Source of the DNA: Gemmatimonas sp.
GTDB taxonomy: Bacteria; Gemmatimonadota; Gemmatimonadetes; Gemmatimonadales; Gemmatimonadaceae
Length of the DNA stretch: 64,000 nt
Reading direction: 5' to 3'
Assembly (NCBI GenBank): GCA_023910675.1
Contig: JAAVWC010000006.1
Coordinates: 1 to 64,000 of the forward strand
The position numbers and the translations under genes were made by a program. Every line of letters begins with the position of its first letter. Position 1 is the first letter of the stretch. Shown here piece after piece: positions 44,819 through 53,840 of this stretch. The notes under the pieces are model-generated. The model had not been told where the DNA came from, did no database searches, and was given only the letters and a program-made list of their open reading frames with translations.

Positions 44819-46206
44819 TGGCGCCCTCGCCGCTGCCCCCCGCCTTCGGCATGACGGCCTTCGGCCCCGGCGACACGGCCGTCGATCTGCTCCTCGACCG
44901 TGTCGAGCGTACGGATCGCTTCGGCGAATATGGTCGCGTGACGCGTGTCGTCGGCCTCGTCGTCGAAGCCACCGGCATCGACGTGGGCCTTGGTTCACTG
45001 TGCCGCATCACGAGCCACTCGCGCGAACGCTCGGTGCTCGCCGAAGTCGTCGGCTTCAACGAACGCAGCGTCCTGCTCATGCCGCTCGGCGAGCTCGATG
45101 GCCTGCACGCCGGCGCGAGTGTGCAGCCGCTGGGCCGTACGTTCGGGGTCGATGTTGGCCCGGGCCTGCTGGGACGGGTGCTCAATGGTCTGGGCCATCC
45201 CATCGACGGCAAGGGCAAGCTCGATACCATCGAGCGTGTGCCGCTGTCGGCCGAACCGCCCAACCCGCTCATGCGCGAAACGATTGACCGCCCCATGGAA
45301 ACCGGAGTGCGCGCCATTGATGGCCTGCTCACGATTGGTCGTGGTCAGCGGGTGGGTATCTTCGCCGGCTCCGGCGTGGGCAAGAGCACGATGCTCGGCA
45401 TGATCGCGCGTCACGCGCAGGCCGACGTCAACGTCATTGCGCTGCTCGGTGAGCGCGGACGCGAAGTGCGCGAGTTCCTCGAAAATTCGCTGGGCGAAGA
45501 AGGGCTCGCACGCAGTGTCGTGATTGTCGCCACCGGTGATCAGGCGGCGCTGGTGCGCGCCCGCGGGGCGTTGGTCGCGACCGCCATTGCCGAGTACTTC
45601 CGCGATCAGGGCAAGCAGGTACTGCTCATGGTCGACTCGGTGACGCGTGTGGCGATGGCCTGGCGCGAAATCGGCTTGGCCACTGGCGAACCGCCCACGA
45701 CCAAGGGCTATCCGCCGTCCGTGTTCGCCAACCTGCCGCGCCTCCTCGAACGTGCTGGCAATGGTGAGCGCGGGGGGATTACGGGCATTTATACGGTGCT
45801 TGTCGACGGTGACGACTTCAACGAACCGGTGGCCGACGCCACCCGCTCCATTCTCGACGGTCACATCGTGCTCACGCGCCGTCTCGCGGCGCAGAACCAC
45901 TTTCCCGCGATCGACGTGCTCGACTCGAAGAGTCGTGTGAAGGACCACATCACCAATGAGGTCCAGCGCCGGTCGGGCAGTGCCATGCTGCGCCTCGAAG
46001 CGGCATTCCGCGAGAAGGAGGACCTGATCATGGTGGGCGCCTACCAGAAGGGGAGCGACCCGTACGTGGACGCGGCGATCGCCTACCGGCACAAGGTGCT
46101 CGAGTTCTTGCAGCAGCGTCCCGACGAGATCACGCCGTACGGTGACACGTACACCCAGCTGGCGCAGATCGCGGAAGCGATCGACGCGTCGGTGCGGAGA
46201 CGCTAA
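44815..46206 (+). CDS. fliI: Flagellum-specific ATP synthase FliI
   Basis: 463 residues. Walker A GSGVGKST at ~185-192, preceded by VRAIDGLLTIGRGQRVGIFA; GERGREVREF; Walker B VLLMVDSVTRVAMAWREIGLA; DGHIVLTRRLA. It is the F1-beta-like ATPase that aids type III export of flagellar subunits. Confidence 0.97.
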   Translation: MMAPSPLPPAFGMTAFGPGDTAVDLLLDRVERTDRFGEYGRVTRVVGLVVEATGIDVGLGSLCRITSHSRERSVLAEVVGFNERSVLLMPLGELDGLHAGASVQPLGRTFGVDVGPGLLGRVLNGLGHPIDGKGKLDTIERVPLSAEPPNPLMRETIDRPMETGVRAIDGLLTIGRGQRVGIFAGSGVGKSTMLGMIARHAQADVNVIALLGERGREVREFLENSLGEEGLARSVVIVATGDQAALVRARGALVATAIAEYFRDQGKQVLLMVDSVTRVAMAWREIGLATGEPPTTKGYPPSVFANLPRLLERAGNGERGGITGIYTVLVDGDDFNEPVADATRSILDGHIVLTRRLAAQNHFPAIDVLDSKSRVKDHITNEVQRRSGSAMLRLEAAFREKEDLIMVGAYQKGSDPYVDAAIAYRHKVLEFLQQRPDEITPYGDTYTQLAQIAEAIDASVRRR

Positions 46207-46683
46207 GTGCGTTTCAAGTTCCGCCTGCAGCGCATTCTGGAACTGCGTGAACAGCACGAGCAGGCCCAGGCGCGGCAGCTTGCCTCCGCGCAGGAAGTGG
46301 CCGATCACGCGACGCAGGCGCAGGACGCTTTGGCCACATTGCGCGCGAATTCGCATGCGCAAATGCACGCGACGACACGGGCCGCACCGCGTGTTGGCCA
46401 CCTGCATCAGCTTGGCACAGTTCTCGCTTCTCTTGATGAGCGACTGATGGTTGCCGGCGATATCTGCAGGGAAGCTGATGCTGGTGTTGACCGGGCAAAA
46501 GCGATGCTGGAAGAAGCGGCCCGCGACCGCCGTGTGCTCGACCGACTGAAGGAGCGCCATACAGACGCATGGCGCACGGACGAAGCCACGAAGGACCGTG
46601 TGCACATGGACGAAGTCGCGCTGACACAGTTCGCGCGCAAGCAGGAAGAAAAGAACAACCGCGCGGCAGATAGTGCCGGGTGA
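46207..46683 (+). CDS. fliJ: Flagellar export protein FliJ
   Basis: 158 residues, a long coiled coil: FKFRLQRILELREQHEQAQARQLA at the N terminus and ERHTDAWRTDEATKDRVHMDEVAL near the end. FliJ inserts in the FliI hexamer and escorts chaperones. GTG start one base after the fliI stop; identification rests on the N-terminal FKFRLQ pattern and its fixed position. Confidence 0.88.
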   Translation: MRFKFRLQRILELREQHEQAQARQLASAQEVADHATQAQDALATLRANSHAQMHATTRAAPRVGHLHQLGTVLASLDERLMVAGDICREADAGVDRAKAMLEEAARDRRVLDRLKERHTDAWRTDEATKDRVHMDEVALTQFARKQEEKNNRAADSAG

Positions 46684-46707
46684 CCCCTCTCCGACCGGAT
46701 TGACTCG

Positions 46708-47403
46708 ATGAAGGCGATGATCATCCCCATAGTCATAGGTTTGCTGGCCGGTCTCGGCGGCGGATCGGGCTATTCGTACATGAAGGCATCGGCCAAGTAC
46801 GTGGCCGACTCCACGCGTATGGCCGACAGCGTGAAGACGCATGCGGATTCGGCGGCCCATGACAGCACCGGTCACGAAGGCGCCGACAGCACGGCGCACG
46901 GTGCAACGCCGGACAGTGCGTCGCTGGCCGAGCAAGCGCCCATGACGCCGGCCGACAGCCTGCGTGCGGTCGATGCCGCGCGGAAGGCAGGAACATCGCA
47001 CGCGCCGGAATCGCACGCGCCTACGGGTGCGCCCTCCAAGGCCGCTGCGCACGCCGAGGCGCCGGCCAAGCTCCCCGAGAGCAAGGCCCCCACGGCGACG
47101 CCGCCCGCAGCGAAGACGACCAGCACGTCCAAGACGACCACCGCGGCGGCATCGGTGAAGGATGCGCGCGACCAAGCGCTCCAGACGGCGCTTCCCGAAG
47201 CACGCCTCGCCAAGATCTTCGGCGCCATGCAGCCCAAGGACGCCGCAAAGGTGCTCGAGCAGATGACCGACGGCGACATCCGCGCGATTCTCGCGATGAT
47301 GAACGACCGTCAGGCCGCGTCGATTCTCACGGCGTTCTCGGCAGCGCGCGCCGCATCGATTACCAAAGGGGTCGTCAAGACCGCCGGAGGCGTCGCGCCG
47401 TGA
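46708..47403 (+). CDS. MotE-like protein (MgtE-N-type domain) of the flagellar operon
   Basis: 231 residues: an N-terminal membrane helix (IIPIVIGLLAGLGGGSGYSYM), a long Ala/Pro/Ser/Thr-rich periplasmic linker, and a C-terminal FliG-middle/MgtE_N-like domain (ARLAKIFGAMQPKDAAKVLEQMTDGDIRAILAMMNDRQAASILTAF). MotE proteins assist stator (MotC/MotB) placement in some bacteria. The linker composition is unusually low in complexity. Overlaps the next gene by 4 nt. Confidence 0.82.
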   Translation: MKAMIIPIVIGLLAGLGGGSGYSYMKASAKYVADSTRMADSVKTHADSAAHDSTGHEGADSTAHGATPDSASLAEQAPMTPADSLRAVDAARKAGTSHAPESHAPTGAPSKAAAHAEAPAKLPESKAPTATPPAAKTTSTSKTTTAAASVKDARDQALQTALPEARLAKIFGAMQPKDAAKVLEQMTDGDIRAILAMMNDRQAASILTAFSAARAASITKGVVKTAGGVAP

Positions 47404-49631
47404 GCGCCATGAACATCATGAGTAACGTTCCCCGCCCCACTGCCCGCGCGGCCGCGAAGGCCGACAAGGTGGTACGCGACGAACCGGTACGGGATATCCG
47501 TGTCGCGGGTGACACCGCCTCGACGGACGAGAAGCCGACGGTGAGCAAGGCGGAGTTCTCCGCGTTGCTGGCGCTGCTCGCCGGTCAGAGCGACCTGGGA
47601 CGCGCGGACCTCGTGAAGCAGTTGCCGCCGGAAAGCGCCAGGATCGTGGACCAGCTCCTCAGCGACGCCGCAGCGCCGATGACCGCCGAGAGTGAAGCCG
47701 CGAGCGAGGCATTGCGCTATGGCATGTTGAGCGTGCTGCCTCCCGAAGACACCGTCGGTACGCCGGTGACCGTCGGTACGCCGGTGACCGTCGGTACGCC
47801 GGTGACCGTCGGTACGCCGGTGATTGATCTCGCCGCCTACGCCAAAGCCCGCGACGTCAAAATGCAGACCGCGCTGGACGGACCGGGTCTACCCGGCGTG
47901 GCCGGCCTCGCCCGCGACAACAGCACCGCGACGGCCAAGGCCAACGAGCAGCCCATCGAGGCGCTGACGCGCGTGGCATCGCGCCGCAGTGCATCGCTGG
48001 AGCAGCTGCTCGCCGTGGGGGACGCCAAGGGAGCCGACGCGCGCGCCGCGCTCGACGCCATTCTCGCGCAGGCGGGAACGTCGAGCGGCCTGCGCTTGGC
48101 CGACGCCAAGCTGACGGCGCGCAAGATCATGTCGGACACCAGCGCCATATCGCTTGGCACCGACGACACCACCGATGCGATGGACGAGCTGACGACGCTG
48201 ACCACGCTGACGACGCCGACGGGCGGCGCCAATGCGGCGGCGCACGCGAATAGTCATGCCCTGGCGCACGCCGCGCATGCGTCGGCACTCGCCGCTACCA
48301 ACGCCGCGAGCGCCGCGAATCCCACGACGCCGATTTCCGATCTCAATGCCGTCGCGCCCGAGCTGCGCGAACGCGTGGCGCGCGTGATCGACCGCATGAA
48401 GCAGGAATACGGTCACGAGGTGAACGTCGTGGAAAGCGCGCGGTCGCAGGACCGTCAGGACTGGCTGTACGAACAGGGACGCACCCGCGGCGGCCCGGTG
48501 GTGACGTGGACGCGCGACTCCGCGCATACGCGTGGTGAAGCGGTCGACGTGATCATCGATGGCACGTGGGACAACCCCGATGGATTCGCCCGTCTGCAGC
48601 GGATTGCCCGCGAAGAAGGGCTTCGCACGCTCGGCATGAAGGATCCCGGCCACCTCGAGCTCGCCCACGGTCAGGGCATGCCCAATGACTTGACCGCCAA
48701 GGTCGACGCGCAGCGGATGCAGGCGGCCCGCGCAACGCCGATGTCGGTACCGACCGGCAATGCGGCCTCCGCCACCGTGGCACAGGTCGCGGGCGTGGCG
48801 CAGGTCGCGGGTATGGCGCGAGTGGCAGATTCCGCGTCGGCCGCACCGATGTCCGGCGAACCCGCCGGTATGGGCGTCGCGGCATACGCCGCACAGCAGC
48901 AGGCCGCGCGAGGTCAGAACCATCAGGGCAACAGCAACGCCTTCGGTCGCGGTGAACGCGACGAACAGGGGAAGCCACTGAACAACGGACGCGCCCTCGG
49001 CCACGACAAGGAGCATGGTGACCACGCGCCCGCGTTTGGCGCCATACACACCAACAGCACGACGCCGTCGGTGCCGGGCGTGGAGCGCGCGGCGCAGGCG
49101 AGCCCCGCGGCGGGGAGTGAACAGGCGCAGCGTGTGTCGGACATTCAGCAGATGCGTGCGGATGCACCCGTCACGTCGATCAACCGCATGACGCTCAAGG
49201 TGGATGGCGCCAACGGCGTACAGCAGGAAGTCACCGTCGATTTGCGCGGCAACGTGGTCAGCACGCAGATCACTACCGACGCTTCCACCGCCGACCGCAT
49301 GCGCCTTCGCACCGCCGATCTGCAGGACGCGCTGGGCCGTCACGGCCTTGAGTCGGAGTCGGTGAAGATCAGCGGGCTCAAGCCGGTAGACGCGAGTGAA
49401 TCTGCCCGTTCCGTGGGCAGCGAGCGTGATGCCGTGAAGATTACGGCGGCACAGCAAGGCACCGCGCAGGATGGCTCGTCGCGTGACGGGCAGCGCGATC
49501 GCGCGCCGTCGCGCGAATGGAACCAGGAAGAACAGCGTCGCGAACAGGCGGCTCGCGCACGTGACCAGCGTGAACAGCAGGAGCGTCAGCAGCGTTCGCG
49601 TCGCCCCGAATTCCTTTACGAGAACCTGTGA
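47400..49631 (+). CDS. fliK: FliK-like hook-length protein with embedded M15 zinc-peptidase domain
   Basis: 743 residues, located where fliK always lies (before flgD). The C-terminal part 590-665 (VTVDLRGNVVSTQITTD, MRLRTADLQDALGRHGLESESVKI) matches the FliK Flg_hook domain. Residues 318-425 are a peptidase M15/VanY-like domain: VVESARSQDRQDWLYEQG, the zinc motif SxHxxGxAxD (His376, Asp383), and DPGHLE with Asp415 and His418, the DxxH seen in Ply500-type endopeptidases. All ligands are intact. A region of four TVGTPV repeats lies at 119-141, and low-complexity linkers join the parts. The rod-penetrating hydrolase FlgJ is not in the window, so the fused peptidase may open the peptidoglycan (inference). 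Confidence 0.85.
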   Translation: MSAMNIMSNVPRPTARAAAKADKVVRDEPVRDIRVAGDTASTDEKPTVSKAEFSALLALLAGQSDLGRADLVKQLPPESARIVDQLLSDAAAPMTAESEAASEALRYGMLSVLPPEDTVGTPVTVGTPVTVGTPVTVGTPVIDLAAYAKARDVKMQTALDGPGLPGVAGLARDNSTATAKANEQPIEALTRVASRRSASLEQLLAVGDAKGADARAALDAILAQAGTSSGLRLADAKLTARKIMSDTSAISLGTDDTTDAMDELTTLTTLTTPTGGANAAAHANSHALAHAAHASALAATNAASAANPTTPISDLNAVAPELRERVARVIDRMKQEYGHEVNVVESARSQDRQDWLYEQGRTRGGPVVTWTRDSAHTRGEAVDVIIDGTWDNPDGFARLQRIAREEGLRTLGMKDPGHLELAHGQGMPNDLTAKVDAQRMQAARATPMSVPTGNAASATVAQVAGVAQVAGMARVADSASAAPMSGEPAGMGVAAYAAQQQAARGQNHQGNSNAFGRGERDEQGKPLNNGRALGHDKEHGDHAPAFGAIHTNSTTPSVPGVERAAQASPAAGSEQAQRVSDIQQMRADAPVTSINRMTLKVDGANGVQQEVTVDLRGNVVSTQITTDASTADRMRLRTADLQDALGRHGLESESVKISGLKPVDASESARSVGSERDAVKITAAQQGTAQDGSSRDGQRDRAPSREWNQEEQRREQAARARDQREQQERQQRSRRPEFLYENL
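47751..47822 (+). repeat. Four perfect 18-bp tandem repeats inside fliK
   Basis: The unit accgtcggtacgccggtg occurs four times with no mismatch and encodes TVGTPV x4. In-frame length variation by slippage is expected. Confidence 0.95.
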
Positions 49632-50374
49632 TGATCACCTCCACCCGCAACAGCTTCGCCTCGCCGGCGTTCAATACGACGGCACCCGCAACGACACCGG
49701 CGACGGGCAATCCGTCGGCGGCTGTCGCAGCGCCTCCGAAAGGTAAGGCCGAGCCATCCGCACCACGCACCCTCCCGACGAATTCGAAGGTGATGGGGCG
49801 TGACGAGTTTCTCAAGTTGTTCGTCGCTCAGCTCAAGAATCAGGATCCGACCAACCCGATGGACGGCAAGGACATGGCGGCGCAGCTCGCGCAGTTCTCG
49901 ACCGTCGAGCAGCTGATCGCGATGAACAAACGAGCGGATGAACTCGCGCCGCTCGTGGAAGGCCAGATGGCGATGGCCGCCGTCGGCAAGATCGGCGTGA
50001 CGCCCGGCAACAGCACCTTCGTCGATTCCACCGGCAAGGGCACGATCGTCGTCGATACCGGCGCCAAAGTCGGCCCGGGACGTGTCACCGTCACCAACAG
50101 CAAAGGGGAAGTCGTCGGCACCGCCAACGTGACGGTGAACAAGACAGGACAGCAGTCGTTCGAGCTCGGATCGCTCTTCACCGCTCCACCGCTCGCGGCT
50201 GGGCAATACAGCTACAAGTTCGAGGTCGCAACGGATGGCGGCCAGTTCCAGGCAGTCACCACGTACACGGCCGGTCGGATAACGGGCATGCGGTACGAAC
50301 AGGGCACCCCCATCCTGACAATCGGCGACAGCATCAACGTACCGATGTCAAAGCTCACGCAGATTCGCGGCTGA
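49628..50374 (+). CDS. flgD: Flagellar hook assembly scaffold FlgD
   Basis: 248 residues. N-terminal conserved block MGRDEFLKLFVAQLKNQDPTNPMDGKDMAAQLAQFSTVEQL is FlgD; the C-terminal part has the tudor/fibronectin-like domain ending TYTAGRITGM. It caps the growing hook. GTG start overlapping the fliK stop; the ATG three bases on is equivalent. Confidence 0.95.
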   Translation: MMITSTRNSFASPAFNTTAPATTPATGNPSAAVAAPPKGKAEPSAPRTLPTNSKVMGRDEFLKLFVAQLKNQDPTNPMDGKDMAAQLAQFSTVEQLIAMNKRADELAPLVEGQMAMAAVGKIGVTPGNSTFVDSTGKGTIVVDTGAKVGPGRVTVTNSKGEVVGTANVTVNKTGQQSFELGSLFTAPPLAAGQYSYKFEVATDGGQFQAVTTYTAGRITGMRYEQGTPILTIGDSINVPMSKLTQIRG

Positions 50375-50405
50375 CCGCGACCTTTCACCCGAGGATACAC
50401 CACAC

Positions 50406-51926
50406 ATGCTTCGTTCCCTCTATGCCGGCGTCTCCGGCCTGCGCAACAACCAAGTGCGCATGGACGTCATCGGTAACAACATCGCCAACGTGAACACGGT
50501 CGCCTTCAAGGCGGGCCGCGTGACGTTCAAGGAAGGCTTTGCGCAGCTCCTGCAGGGCGCGAGCCGTCCGCCCGGCGATCAGGGTGGTATCAACCCAGTG
50601 CAGATCGGTCTCGGGATGCAGATCGGATCCATCGACCAGATCTTCAATCAGGGCAATCTCGAAACGACGGGGCTCAACACCGACGTCGCTATTGGTGGCG
50701 ATTCGTTTTTCGTCGTGCGCAAGGGCAACCAGAGCTTCTACACGCGCGCCGGCAACTTCCAGGTGGACGCGAACGGCCAGCTCGTCTCACCCGCCAACGG
50801 CTTCATCGTGCAGGGCCGCATGTACAACAACGGCGCCCAGCTCGACGGCGTACAGGACATCAAGTTGCCGTTCGGCCAGAAGGTGTCGGCCAAGCCGACG
50901 ACCGAAGCCAGATTGGCAGGCAACCTGAGCGCCTCGTCACCGGTGTTCCAGGGTAACTTCAACGATCCGCTGGTGCGCGCCGACCCGATCAACAATAAGG
51001 CGTGGACGGAAACGCAGATTGGCGTGTTCGACTCGCAGGGTACGAAGCACGACGTGAAGCTGCAGATGTGGAAGACCGGCCCGAACTCGTGGGATTGGAA
51101 GATCGATCCCATCGCGTCGGCGCAGAGGTTCGAGGTCGAGACGGGCAACACATCGCCGCCAGCCAGTATCCCGCTCCCGGCGCCGCCGACGGGCTACTCA
51201 ATTCTTCCGGCGAACGTGCGGGTCTACAGCACGACGGGCGTGGAATACAAATCGCCTGCGGATTACGGCTTTACGGCGGGGCCGCCGCCGGCCGTGACGT
51301 TCACAACGAGCATGCCGCAGAACTCGATGATCCGCGTGGGCTACTTCATGAGCCCCACGACAGCTACGGCCAGTGAGAACAGCGGCACGTTTACCTTCGA
51401 CAACGCCGGCATTCTGAATACCGACGTCCTCGCGTCGCTCAACTTCGCGGTGCCGGGTGCCAACCCGGTACGGATCGATCTCAAGCTCGGCGGCGGCGTG
51501 AACGGGCTCACACAGTTTGCATCGACCGCATCGACCGCAGTGCTGCGCGACCAGAACGGCTACACCGCTGGTACGCTGCAGGACTTCTCGATCGACCGGT
51601 TCGGTCTCATCACGGGCTTCTTCACGAACGGCACGACGTCGCCGCTCGCTCGCATCGTGCTCGCCGATTTCAACAACCCGTCGGGTCTGCTCCGTATCGG
51701 CGACAACATGTACCAGGAGTCGGCGAACTCCGGCAGCGGCGTCCTCGGCTTCGCGCTGGAAGGGTCGCAGTCGCAGCTCACGAGCGGGGCGCTCGAAATG
51801 TCGAATGTCGACTTGGCGCAGGAATTCACGAACATGATCGTGGCGCAGCGCGGCTTCCAGGCGAACGGCAAGGTGGTCTCCACGAGCGATGAGCTGCTGC
51901 AGGAGCTCATGAGCATCAAGCGGTAA
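50406..51926 (+). CDS. flgE: Flagellar hook protein FlgE
   Basis: 506 residues. N-terminal SLYAGVSGLRNNQVRMDVIGNNIANVNTVAFK and C-terminal NVDLAQEFTNMIVAQRGFQANGKVVSTSDELLQELMSIKR are hook/rod signatures; the length and the TGLNTDVAIGGDSFFVVRKGNQSFYTRAGNF block show FlgE. Ends with a strong terminator 15 bp downstream. Confidence 0.97.
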   Translation: MLRSLYAGVSGLRNNQVRMDVIGNNIANVNTVAFKAGRVTFKEGFAQLLQGASRPPGDQGGINPVQIGLGMQIGSIDQIFNQGNLETTGLNTDVAIGGDSFFVVRKGNQSFYTRAGNFQVDANGQLVSPANGFIVQGRMYNNGAQLDGVQDIKLPFGQKVSAKPTTEARLAGNLSASSPVFQGNFNDPLVRADPINNKAWTETQIGVFDSQGTKHDVKLQMWKTGPNSWDWKIDPIASAQRFEVETGNTSPPASIPLPAPPTGYSILPANVRVYSTTGVEYKSPADYGFTAGPPPAVTFTTSMPQNSMIRVGYFMSPTTATASENSGTFTFDNAGILNTDVLASLNFAVPGANPVRIDLKLGGGVNGLTQFASTASTAVLRDQNGYTAGTLQDFSIDRFGLITGFFTNGTTSPLARIVLADFNNPSGLLRIGDNMYQESANSGSGVLGFALEGSQSQLTSGALEMSNVDLAQEFTNMIVAQRGFQANGKVVSTSDELLQELMSIKR

Positions 51927-51941
51927 ATCGCGGGCCAGGGA

Positions 51942-51975
51942 CGGGCGCGGAAGCTCTACGGGGCTTCCGCGCCCG
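51942..51975 (+). terminator. Terminator after flgE
   Basis: Perfect 13-bp stem (cgggcgcggaagc / gcttccgcgcccg), 8-nt loop, 15 bp after the stop codon. Only a weak T-run (ccttc) follows. Ends the flgB-to-flgE transcription unit. Confidence 0.75.
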
Positions 51976-52054
51976 CCTTCGAGGCATGTGTTCTCGTAAT
52001 TGGAATACCAGTGCCCCACCGGCAGTTTCTGCCGTCGTTGGTGACGAATGCGTT

Positions 52055-52065
52055 TTTTGCCGGGT
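52055..52065. promoter_or_regulatory. TTTTGCCGGGT element upstream of fliL
   Basis: Third exact copy of the 11-mer, 110 bp before the fliL sigma54 site. The rest of the 295-bp flgE-fliL gap holds no gene that I can see. Confidence 0.5.
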
Positions 52066-52164
52066 GGCTGGGCCTCCGGCGGCGGGCGGAATGGATCGCC
52101 AGCATACCACGCAAGCTGTTATATTTGAACGGCTTAAGGCGCTACATCTGGCCAGGGCGACCGT

Positions 52165-52180
52165 TGGCACGGACACTGCC
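52165..52180 (+). promoter_or_regulatory. Sigma54 promoter for fliL operon
   Basis: TGGCACG-GACA-CTGCC, with exact GG-N10-GC spacing. Predicted transcription start near 52191, ~31 bp before fliL. Confidence 0.75.
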
Positions 52181-52221
52181 TTTAGGGGTCATGTCGAAAT
52201 CACCCTTGTCCGTTCTCAGTC

Positions 52222-52800
52222 ATGGCCAACGAACCAACTCCTGCAGCTGACGCGCCCGCCAAACCCAAGCTCCCGGTCCTTATCGGTATGGTGGCCGTGG
52301 GTCTCCTGGTGGGTGGGGCGTCCGGTGCCGTCTTTATCGGCCCCATGGTCGCCAAGAAGATGGGGAAGACGACCCCGATCGTGGCCGCAGCCGCGGCCGA
52401 TGACGAGCATGGGGACGCCGAGGCGGCGGATGGCGAGCATGCCGAAGCGCCCGCGGCCGAGGATCACGGCAAGCCGGCGGAAGGTGGTGCCGCCGAAGGG
52501 GCGGCCGTCCATCTGCTCGAAAATCTGGTGCTCAATCCCGCCGCGAGCGGCGGCGCGCGCTACCTGTTGCTGTCGGTCGCGATCGAAGTGGGCAACGCCA
52601 AAGCCGGCGAAGACTTCAAGACCCGCGACGCCGAACTGCGCGACATCATCCTGACCGCGCTCGGCACGAAGACGGTAGAAGACCTCACCGAGATCACACA
52701 CCGCGAGACGTTCAAGTCCGAACTGCAGATCGCGATCAACGCGCGCTTCGGCAAGAAGGCGGTCAAGAGCCTGTACTTCCCCCAGTTCGTCGTTCAGTAA
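52222..52800 (+). CDS. fliL: Flagellar basal body-associated protein FliL
   Basis: 192 residues. N-terminal membrane helix (PVLIGMVAVGLLVGGASGAVFI), an acidic Ala-rich linker, then the FliL domain (ENLVLNPAASGGARYLLLSVAIEV ... DIILTALGTKTVEDLT ... VKSLYFPQFVVQ). FliL supports stator function. The linker (Glu/Asp/His/Ala) is longer than usual. Confidence 0.93.
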   Translation: MANEPTPAADAPAKPKLPVLIGMVAVGLLVGGASGAVFIGPMVAKKMGKTTPIVAAAAADDEHGDAEAADGEHAEAPAAEDHGKPAEGGAAEGAAVHLLENLVLNPAASGGARYLLLSVAIEVGNAKAGEDFKTRDAELRDIILTALGTKTVEDLTEITHRETFKSELQIAINARFGKKAVKSLYFPQFVVQ

Positions 52801-52817
52801 GTCACCGGTAATCTGCG

Positions 52818-53840
52818 ATGAGCTCGGAAACACTTTCTCAAACAGACATCGATCGGCTGCTCGGCGGCGGTGGTGGTGGTGGTAGTCGCAGCAACGCTAC
52901 GGTTGACGCGTCATTCGCGGCCGCCGCACTCGATGTGCAGGTGTACGACTTCCGCCGTCCGCACCGAGTCTCCAAGGAGCGGCTGCGCACGCTGGAAGCC
53001 ATGTACGAACGCCTCGTGAAGGGGTTCGAAGCGTGGCTCATCTCGCGTGTGCGCGGGCAGATCGAAGTGCGCCTGCAGAGTGTCGAACAGTTTTCGTTCG
53101 GCGAATTCACGCTGTCGCTGCCCATGCCCTGTTCGTCGTTCATTTTCGATATCCAAGGCACGGGGCAGAAGGGCGTCATCGATATCGGCCCCGAGTTCAG
53201 CACTTATGTGGTCGATCGCCTCTTTGGCGGAGAGGGCACCGGCAGTCCGCTGACGCGCGCATTGACGCCCATCGAGCGCATGGCGGTGCGCAGTGTGGCC
53301 GACAAGGTCACGTCGTTGCTGCAGGAGATCTGGCAGGATCATGTGCCGATGGAGCTCAACATCACGGGCTTCGAATCGTCGCCGGAAATTCTGCAGGTGG
53401 TCAACCGTGAAGACCCCGTGCTGGTGGCGAACGTGGAGTTCAGCACGGGCAGTGTGAGCAGCCTGGTACTGCTCTGCCTTCCGTTCTCCGTGCTCGACAA
53501 GTTCTTCACCTCGAGCGGTCAGCAGCGGATGGCGTTGCTCGCCACGAACGAGCAGGAGCGTGAGCAGACGCGCATGCGCAGCGAAGCGGCGCTTCGCGCG
53601 ACGAAAGTCCCGCTCACGGCCCGGCTCCCGGATTTTTCGCTCTCCATGCGCGACATCGCGCAGATCGTCGAGGGCACGATCATCCCCACCGGCATTCCGA
53701 AGGATGCGCGCGTCATCGTGCGCGCCGGTTCGCAGGAACGCTTCATCGGTCACGCTGGACGCGTGAACGGCAATCTCGCGGTGCGCATCGTTGACGCGCT
53801 CCCGTCCACTGCTTCGACACCTGACCTTCCGCGCTCATGA
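52818..53840 (+). CDS. fliM: Flagellar motor switch protein FliM
   Basis: 340 residues. The CheY-P binding peptide TLSQTDIDRLL is at the N terminus, followed by a poly-Gly tract, then KERLRTLEAMYERLVKGFEAWL and the CheC-like middle domain (LTPIERMAVRSVADKVTSLLQEIW) and C-terminal SpoA domain. Its stop overlaps the fliN start by 4 nt. Confidence 0.97.
   Translation: MSSETLSQTDIDRLLGGGGGGGSRSNATVDASFAAAALDVQVYDFRRPHRVSKERLRTLEAMYERLVKGFEAWLISRVRGQIEVRLQSVEQFSFGEFTLSLPMPCSSFIFDIQGTGQKGVIDIGPEFSTYVVDRLFGGEGTGSPLTRALTPIERMAVRSVADKVTSLLQEIWQDHVPMELNITGFESSPEILQVVNREDPVLVANVEFSTGSVSSLVLLCLPFSVLDKFFTSSGQQRMALLATNEQEREQTRMRSEAALRATKVPLTARLPDFSLSMRDIAQIVEGTIIPTGIPKDARVIVRAGSQERFIGHAGRVNGNLAVRIVDALPSTASTPDLPRS

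Noticed and set aside
47751..47822. CRISPR-like array
   Set aside because: The 18-bp units are contiguous with no spacers and lie in frame inside a gene.
41491..49457. Long minus-strand open frames over fliF, fliI-motE and fliK (522 to 726 codons)
   Set aside because: His/Arg-rich shadows of well-supported plus-strand flagellar genes.
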